Source: an uncultured Faecalibacterium sp.
GTDB lineage: Bacteria; Bacillota; Clostridia; Oscillospirales; Ruminococcaceae
Assembly (NCBI GenBank): GCA_934561115.1
Contig: CAKTFS010000002.1
Span: 1 to 64,000 of the forward strand
DNA length: 64,000 nucleotides
Direction: 5' to 3'
A program made the translations under genes and the position numbers. This document shows, piece by piece, positions 58,968 to 64,000 of this stretch. The notes under the pieces were generated by a model. The model saw only the letters and a program-made list of their open reading frames with translations, was not told the origin of the DNA and did no database searches. Within the stretch, counting starts at the first letter, position 1. Every line of letters starts with the position of its first letter.

Positions 58968-59501
58968 ATTATCGCTACCGCTGGAAAGTCGAAGGAACTG
59001 GAGATCAACGGCCAGATCCGTGATCGTGAGGTTCGCCTGATCGGTGCTGACGGCGAGCAGAAGGGCGTTGTGTCCATTCAGGTGGCCATGCGCGCTGCAG
59101 AAGAAGCCGGGCTCGATCTGGTAAAGATCGCACCGCAGGCTGTGCCGCCTGTGTGCAAGGTGCTGGATTACGGTAAATACCGTTTTGAACAGCAGAAGAA
59201 GGAGAAGGAAGCCAAGAAGAACCAGAAGGTTGTCGAGGTCAAGGAGACCCGCCTTTCGCTCAATATTGACACCAACGACTTCAACACCAAGCTCAACCAG
59301 ACTGCCAAGTTCCTGGCAGCCGGACACAAGGTAAAGGTTTCGATCCGTTTCCGCGGCCGCGAAATGGCGCACAGTGCTCTGGGCGCAGACGTGCTGAAGC
59401 GGTTTGCCGAGGCTCTGCCTCAGGCATCCACCGATAAGCCGCCCGTGCTCGAGGGCCGCACGATGTCCATTCTGCTGATCCCGAAACCCAATAAGGACTA
59501 A
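58968..59501 (+). CDS. infC: Translation initiation factor IF-3, ATT start
   Basis: A 177-aa factor that binds the 30S subunit and checks start codons. The N-domain has INGQIRDREVRLIGADGEQKGVVS and the linker VLDYGKYRFEQQKKEKEAKKN; the C-domain has LNIDTNDFNTKLNQTAKFLAAGHKVKVSIRFRGREM. There is no ATG at the right place: GGAGGT (58956-58961) lies 6 nt before the in-frame ATT at 58968. An ATC follows at 58971, and an ATG at 58923 lies upstream of the ribosome binding site. A rare start codon on infC is known to allow IF-3 to repress its own translation. Confidence 0.9.
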   Translation: MIATAGKSKELEINGQIRDREVRLIGADGEQKGVVSIQVAMRAAEEAGLDLVKIAPQAVPPVCKVLDYGKYRFEQQKKEKEAKKNQKVVEVKETRLSLNIDTNDFNTKLNQTAKFLAAGHKVKVSIRFRGREMAHSALGADVLKRFAEALPQASTDKPPVLEGRTMSILLIPKPNKD

Positions 59502-59519
59502 TTTTAGGAGGAAACTAAA

Positions 59520-59723
59520 ATGGCTAAGATGAAACTGAAGACGCACTCCGGCGCTAAGAAGCGCTTTAAGCTGACCAAGAACGGCAAGATCAAGCGCGGC
59601 CATGCATTCCGCAGCCACATCCTGACCAAGAAGACCACCAAGCTGACCCGTGGTTACCGTCAGCCCAGCTACGTTGATAAGACCAACGCAGCTACCATCA
59701 AGAGCATGCTGCCCTACGCCTAA
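59520..59723 (+). CDS. rpmI: Ribosomal protein L35
   Basis: A 67-aa basic protein, standard length. [17 protein letters not shown] and [14 protein letters not shown] are the L35 hallmarks. AGGAGGAAA precedes the ATG. It is 18 nt downstream of infC. Confidence 0.96.
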   Translation: MAKMKLKTHSGAKKRFKLTKNGKIKRGHAFRSHILTKKTTKLTRGYRQPSYVDKTNAATIKSMLPYA

Positions 59724-59778
59724 GAGCGAGCCGCAGGTACACAAAACTTTCTACGAGATACTAAAGGAGATATAAAAA

Positions 59779-60129
59779 ATGGCACGTATCAAAGGCGCAA
59801 CCATGACCCACAAACGTCGTAAGAAGATGCTGAAGCTGGCCAAGGGCTTCTACGGCTGCAAGAGCAAGCACTTTAAGATGGCCAAGCAGCAGGTCATGAA
59901 GAGCGGCAACTACGCTCTGGCTGGCCGCCGCATGAAGAAGCGTCAGTTCCGCAACCTGTGGATCTGCCGTATCAACAACGCAGTTCGTCCTCTGGGCATG
60001 AACTACTCCACCTTTATGGCTGGCCTGAAGAAGGCAGGCATCGAGCTGAACCGCAAGATGCTGTCCGAGATGGCCATCAACGATCCTCAGAGCTTTGCCG
60101 CTCTGGTCGAGACCGTGAAGAACGCCTGA
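59779..60129 (+). CDS. rplT: Ribosomal protein L20
   Basis: A 116-aa protein, normal length. It has [16 protein letters not shown] and the C-domain [31 protein letters not shown] precedes the ATG. In related bacteria L20 binds the operon leader and represses it. A terminator follows. Confidence 0.96.
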   Translation: MARIKGATMTHKRRKKMLKLAKGFYGCKSKHFKMAKQQVMKSGNYALAGRRMKKRQFRNLWICRINNAVRPLGMNYSTFMAGLKKAGIELNRKMLSEMAINDPQSFAALVETVKNA

Positions 60130-60147
60130 TAAAGACCTTGCATCGTG

Positions 60148-60178
60148 ACGCCCGCGCGTATACGCGGGCGTCCGTTTT
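60148..60178 (+). terminator. Terminator of infC-rpmI-rplT
   Basis: CGCCCGCG pairs with CGCGGGCG around a CGTATA loop, followed by TCCGTTTT. Confidence 0.82.
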
Positions 60179-60217
60179 GTATCCGGGCATTTTTTGCGGC
60201 CAGGGAAACAAGGCAAC

Positions 60218-60266
60218 GGGGCAGCGCCCTGCCGCAGAAACCTGCGGCAGACGCTGCCCTTTTTCT
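60218..60266 (+). terminator. Second hairpin terminator before the methyltransferase gene
   Basis: GGGCAGCG pairs with CGCTGCCC and TGCCGCAG with CTGCGGCA inside it, followed by five T residues. With the hairpin just upstream, it insulates the ribosomal-protein operon from the next gene. Confidence 0.82.
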
Positions 60267-60305
60267 ATTGTATCCAAAGCATACACACCTGTTCGGGAGG
60301 GACTC

Positions 60306-61088
60306 ATGGACGAAAAGATCACCAGCCGGGAAAACGCAAAAGTAAAATACGCCTGCCGCCTTGCTTCCGGCGCGGCATTCCGCCGCACCGAGGGGCGCTT
60401 TCTGGCCGAGGGGCGCAAGCTGTGCCCGGAGCTTGCCCGGGGCGCAGAGCTGGAGACCCTGTTTTATACCGAAAATGCGCTGGAAAAATGCCCGGAGCTT
60501 GCCGCCTTGCCGGGCGAGCACTATCTGGTAGAGGATCATGTGGCGGACAAGCTGGCAGACGTGGGTACCCATCAGGGGGTGTTCGGGGTGTTCCGCACCC
60601 CGGTGCATACGCTGGAGGAGGTACGCCCCGGCGGGCGGTACCTGGCGCTGGAACGGGTACAGGACCCCGGCAATGTGGGCACCCTGCTGCGCAGCGCGGC
60701 GGCCTTTGGCTTTGACGGCGTCATCCTGAGCGGGGGCTGCGCCAGCGTCTACGCCCCCAAGACCCTGCGCGCCTCCATGGGCGCGGCGGTGCGCATCCCG
60801 GTCATCGAGACCGGTGCCATGCCGCAGGCCGTCGCTCTGCTGCGGGAAAAAGGCATCACCTGCCTTGCGGCGGCGCTGTACCAGTCCCAGCCCCTCAGCG
60901 CGGCAAAGACCGGGTATCCCGGCGGTGTCTGCGTGGTCATCGGCAGCGAGGGTCAGGGCCTGACCGACGAGACCATCGCTGCCTGCAACAGCACGGTGCG
61001 CATCCCCATGACCGACCGGGTGGAAAGCCTGAACGCCGGTATTGCGGGCAGCATCCTGCTGTGGCATTTCCGGGAGGAGAGCCTGTGA
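60306..61088 (+). CDS. TrmH/SpoU family RNA 2'-O-methyltransferase
   Basis: A 260-aa SPOUT-class enzyme. The N-terminal substrate domain starts KITSRENAKVKYACRLA and has RFLAEGRKLCPELA. The knot domain has VQDPGNVGTLLRSAAAFGFDGVILS, VVIGSEGQGLTDETIAACN and VRIPMTDRVESLNAGIAGSILLW, the three SpoU motifs. It likely methylates a ribose in 23S rRNA. GGGAGG precedes the ATG at 60306; the longer frame is not conserved. It overlaps dprA by 4 nt. Confidence 0.92.
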   Translation: MDEKITSRENAKVKYACRLASGAAFRRTEGRFLAEGRKLCPELARGAELETLFYTENALEKCPELAALPGEHYLVEDHVADKLADVGTHQGVFGVFRTPVHTLEEVRPGGRYLALERVQDPGNVGTLLRSAAAFGFDGVILSGGCASVYAPKTLRASMGAAVRIPVIETGAMPQAVALLREKGITCLAAALYQSQPLSAAKTGYPGGVCVVIGSEGQGLTDETIAACNSTVRIPMTDRVESLNAGIAGSILLWHFREESL

Positions 61089-62212
61089 CCGGGCAGACCA
61101 GCCTGTTCCCGCCGGAGCCTGCACCCGACCCGCTGCTGTGCTGGCTGTGGCTGTCGCAGGTGCTGGGACCCGCCAGTCTCCACGCCGGAAAGGTGCTGGA
61201 CGCCTTTGGCGGCGCACAGGAGGCATGGGAGGCACGGGAGACCGAGGAATTCCGGCAGGCGGCAGGGGACGCAGCCTTTAAGCGGGCGGCGCAGCTGGAT
61301 GCAGAAAGCTGCCACACGCTGGTGATGCAGTGCGACGCCCTGCGGGTGCGCATCCTGCCCTTTGACGACCCGGATTACCCGCTGGCATTTTCCCGCATCC
61401 CGGATATGCCGCTGGTGCTCTACTGCACCGGCGACCCCCGCTGGCTCAACGAGCCCGGGGCGGTGGGCATCGTGGGCAGCCGCAAGCCCACGGAATACGG
61501 CCTGAACGCGGCGGCAGATATCGGCGGGGAACTGGCAAAAAACGGAGCTGTCATCGTCAGCGGTCTGGCCGATGGGCTGGACAGCGCCGGACACCGGGCA
61601 GCAGTGAAGAACGACTGTCCCACCATCGCGGTGATGGGGGTCCCCATCGACCGTACCTATCCGGCAGCCAATGCCGCTCTGCGGCAGAAGATCGAGCAAA
61701 AGGGCTGCGTCATCAGCGAGTACCCGCCCTGCGGCGAGGGCGTAGGCCCCAACGGCTTTTTGCAGCGCAACCGGTTGATCGCGGCGCTTTCCTCGGCTGT
61801 ACTGGTGGTGGAAGCGCGGGAAAAAAGCGGCACCATGTCCACCGTTGCCCACGCCGAGCGCTACGGCAAGCCGGTGTACGCCGTGCCGGGCAGCATCTAC
61901 TCCCCCAATTCGGCGGGCACGAACGGCCTGCTGCGGGACGGACGCGCCCGGGCAGTGGCCGGTGCAGCCGACCTGCTGGCGGCGCTGGGCTTACACACCC
62001 GGCAGGCCGCACCGGCTGCCGCAAAGCAGCCTGCACCCCTGAGCGACACCGAACGCCGGGTGCTGGCGGGCATCGGGCCAAAGCCTGTGGGCATCGAGGA
62101 GCTGTGCGTGAGCACCGGCCTGCCCATGTCCGCGCTGCTGGGCACCCTGATGAAGCTGGAACTCACCGGCCGGGTGTACAAGCAGCCGGGGCAGCGGTAT
62201 GTGCTGCGTTAA
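61085..62212 (+). CDS. dprA: DNA processing protein DprA, GTG start
   Basis: A 375-aa protein that loads RecA on incoming single-stranded DNA during natural transformation. The Rossmann core has GIVGSRKPTEYGLNAA, IVSGLADGLDSAGHRAA, GVPIDRTYPAAN and ALSSAVLVVEAREKSGTMSTV, all family motifs. The C-terminal winged-helix-like domain begins near LSDTERRVLAGIGPKP. The GTG at 61085 overlaps the previous stop (GTGA), with GGGAGGAG upstream. Confidence 0.93.
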   Translation: MTGQTSLFPPEPAPDPLLCWLWLSQVLGPASLHAGKVLDAFGGAQEAWEARETEEFRQAAGDAAFKRAAQLDAESCHTLVMQCDALRVRILPFDDPDYPLAFSRIPDMPLVLYCTGDPRWLNEPGAVGIVGSRKPTEYGLNAAADIGGELAKNGAVIVSGLADGLDSAGHRAAVKNDCPTIAVMGVPIDRTYPAANAALRQKIEQKGCVISEYPPCGEGVGPNGFLQRNRLIAALSSAVLVVEAREKSGTMSTVAHAERYGKPVYAVPGSIYSPNSAGTNGLLRDGRARAVAGAADLLAALGLHTRQAAPAAAKQPAPLSDTERRVLAGIGPKPVGIEELCVSTGLPMSALLGTLMKLELTGRVYKQPGQRYVLR

Positions 62213-62252
62213 AATTGTGGAATATTTCCGCTGGTAAAGCACACAACAGCTG

Positions 62253-62300
62253 TGGTACAATAATATGAGCGAAGAACCGTGCATCCCCTTGGGGGCACGT
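62253..62300 (+). promoter_or_regulatory. topA promoter and leader hairpin
   Basis: TGG followed by TACAAT (62253-62261) is an extended -10 with no strong -35. A GTGC..GCAC hairpin with CCCC/GGGG lies in the leader near 62280-62300. Confidence 0.5.
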
Positions 62301-62324
62301 TGCAGATAGAGGAGAAAAGAAGAA

Positions 62325-64000
62325 ATGGCGAAACTGGTTATCGTGGAGTCGCCTGCAAAGGCGAAAACCATCGGCAAATATCTGGGCGATGACTACGAGG
62401 TCACCGCCAGCATGGGTCATATCCGCGATCTGCCCGCATCTCAGCTGGGCATTGATGTGGAGCATGGCTATACCCCGCAATACATCAGCATCAAGGGCAA
62501 GGAAAAGCTCATCAAGGAGCTGAAGAGCAAGGCCAAACACGCCGACGGCGTGCTGCTGGCGACCGACCCGGACCGCGAGGGCGAAGCCATCAGCTGGCAT
62601 CTGGCCAACATTCTGGGGCTGGACCCCCACGAGCCCAACCGCGTCACCTTTGACGAGATCACCAAAAAGGGCGTGAAGGAGGGTATGTCCCACCCCCGCG
62701 CCATTGACGAAGATCTGTTCAACGCCCAGCAGGCGCGCCGCGTGCTGGACCGTCTGGTGGGCTACAAGCTCAGCCCGTTCCTGTGGCGCAAGGTGCGCCG
62801 CGGTCTGTCCGCAGGCCGTGTGCAGAGCGTGGCGGTGCGGCTGATCGACGACCGGGAAAAGGAGATCGAAAACTTCAAGCCCGATGAATACTGGAACGTG
62901 GACGCCACCCTGGGTGCCGGGCACAAGAGCTTTGTGGCACGCCTTGCCACGGATGCCAACGGCAAAAAGCTGCTGCCCAAGAGCGAAGCCGAAGCCCGTG
63001 CCATCGAGAAGGGCCTGGAGGGCGCAAGCTATGTGGTGAGCGAGCTCAAGCGCGGCAAGCGCGCAAAGCAGCCCACCCCGGCCTTTATCACCAGTACCCT
63101 GCAGCAGGAGGCCTCCCGCCGCTTGGGCTTTACGGCCACCCGCACCATGCGTGCCGCCCAGACGTTGTACGAAGGCGTGGACATTGCCGGGCACGGCATG
63201 ATGGGTCTTATCACCTATATGCGTACCGACAGCCTGCGCATCTCGGACGAAGCCGTGGCCGCCGCCAAGGAGTATATCGCCGGGGCCTACGGCGAGGCGT
63301 ATATCTGCCCCTATAAGCGCACATGGAAGACCAAGAGCGCCACGGCAGCACAGGACGCCCACGAAGCTATCCGCCCCTCTGTGCCTTCCCTGACCCCGGA
63401 CGAGGTGGACAAGAGCATCAGCGGCGATACCGCAAAGCTGTACCGCATGATCTGGAGCCGCTTTATGGCCAGCCAGATGGCAGACTGCCAGCAGGACACC
63501 GTGTCGGTCACCGTCAGCGCGGCGGATTACCACTTCAAGGCCAGCGGCTACACCGTGACCTTTGACGGCTTTACCGCCCTGTACGAGGAAGCCACCGACG
63601 AAAAGGAAAAGAAGGAAACCAACCTCCCCCCGCTGGAACAGGGACAGGTGCTCAAGCTGCGGGAGCTGAAGAGCGAGCAGAAGTTCACCCAGCCGCCTGC
63701 CCGCTACACCGAAGCCACCCTCATCAAGGCGCTGGAGGAAAACGGCATCGGCCGTCCCTCCACCTATGCGCCCATCATCACCACCATCATCGACCGCGGC
63801 TATGTGGAGCGCGACCAGAAAAAGCTCAAGCCCACCCTGCTGGGCCGGGCTGTGGACGGGCTGATGCTGGAACAGTTCCCCCACATCGTGGACGTGGATT
63901 TCTCCGCCCAGATGGAGAAGAATCTGGATAAGGTGGAAAGCGGCAAGGCCGACTGGCGCAAGACCGTGGATGACTTCTATCAGGGCTTTGAAGCCAGTCT
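62325..64000 (+). CDS. topA: DNA topoisomerase I, 3' end beyond window
   Basis: The first 558 residues of a type IA topoisomerase, which relaxes negative supercoils. The Toprim domain has MAKLVIVESPAKAKTIGKYLG and LATDPDREGEAISWHL. GRVQSVAVRLIDDRE and the active-site Tyr segment GLITYMRTDSLRISDEA are visible, and RYTEATLIKALEENGIGRPSTYAPII follows. AGAGGAGAAA precedes the ATG. The frame is still open at the window end, so the C-terminal zinc-finger region is not seen. Confidence 0.95.
   Translation, partial: MAKLVIVESPAKAKTIGKYLGDDYEVTASMGHIRDLPASQLGIDVEHGYTPQYISIKGKEKLIKELKSKAKHADGVLLATDPDREGEAISWHLANILGLDPHEPNRVTFDEITKKGVKEGMSHPRAIDEDLFNAQQARRVLDRLVGYKLSPFLWRKVRRGLSAGRVQSVAVRLIDDREKEIENFKPDEYWNVDATLGAGHKSFVARLATDANGKKLLPKSEAEARAIEKGLEGASYVVSELKRGKRAKQPTPAFITSTLQQEASRRLGFTATRTMRAAQTLYEGVDIAGHGMMGLITYMRTDSLRISDEAVAAAKEYIAGAYGEAYICPYKRTWKTKSATAAQDAHEAIRPSVPSLTPDEVDKSISGDTAKLYRMIWSRFMASQMADCQQDTVSVTVSAADYHFKASGYTVTFDGFTALYEEATDEKEKKETNLPPLEQGQVLKLRELKSEQKFTQPPARYTEATLIKALEENGIGRPSTYAPIITTIIDRGYVERDQKKLKPTLLGRAVDGLMLEQFPHIVDVDFSAQMEKNLDKVESGKADWRKTVDDFYQGFEAS

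Overview
The window reads as chromosomal DNA of a high-GC gut Clostridia bacterium, most likely Faecalibacterium or a close Oscillospiraceae relative. This is inferred from protein style: twin-arginine-like lipoprotein leaders on solute-binding proteins, YesM/YesN-type two-component regulation, addAB, the infC-rpmI-rplT order, dprA followed by topA, and a PFL/ACT pair. No tRNA, rRNA, CRISPR, prophage, integrase or transposase gene was seen. All identifications come from reading motifs; no database search was run.

Layout. 1-5.2 kb: a ferric/phosphonate-type ABC importer (ATPase, binding lipoprotein, fused permease) ending in a metallo-beta-lactamase-fold hydrolase. 5.4-22.4 kb: a glycan locus. 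A leftward operon (histidine kinase, AraC-type response regulator, heparinase-like lyase, carbohydrate-binding-like protein, YesL-like membrane protein) diverges from a rightward sugar ABC importer followed by GH88, DUF2264 and GH2 genes. The GH88 and heparinase-like pair suggests uronic-acid-containing polysaccharides. 22.6-26.6 kb: MgtE, a DUF6110-like protein and an atypical heavy-metal P-type ATPase. 27-31 kb: a leftward operon of a secreted homologue of Treponema Tp47, two FMN-binding proteins and a NapH-like membrane Fe-S protein, probably an extracytoplasmic flavin/Fe-S electron-transfer module. 31.6-37.7 kb: MATE exporter, exonuclease III, small export protein, M20 dipeptidase, DUF3842, HD protein and YdbC-like protein. 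37.7-43.1 kb: sbcCD, a peptidoglycan-binding protein and SpoIIR. 43.2-47.9 kb: PFL/ACT pair, Lrp regulator, aminotransferase, ispE and DUF378. 48-51 kb: degenerate redoxin, structured RNA (possibly 6S), DUF1292, cyclophilin lipoprotein and ruvX. 51-64 kb: addB, addA, infC (ATT start), rpmI, rplT, trmH-type methyltransferase, dprA and topA (cut by the window end).

The least explained content is intergenic. One family of palindromic modules (26.8, 36.25, 48.0, 50.4 and 58.3 kb) has perfect 14-16 bp stems whose sequence differs in every copy, while the four-base loop (CGCA or its complement TGCG) and the flanking boxes (CCGTGAAAA, TTTTCCGCT) are kept. Two copies are composite elements bounded by inverted ends. 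A second family has CCCTCTC-type ends (16.2, 41.8 and 43.2 kb) and looks like a MITE with a 35-bp miniature used as a terminator. Three matching 16-bp GTTA-N8-TAA(C/T) boxes lie upstream of the P-type ATPase operon and the Tp47/flavin operon, suggesting a shared, probably metal-responsive, regulator.
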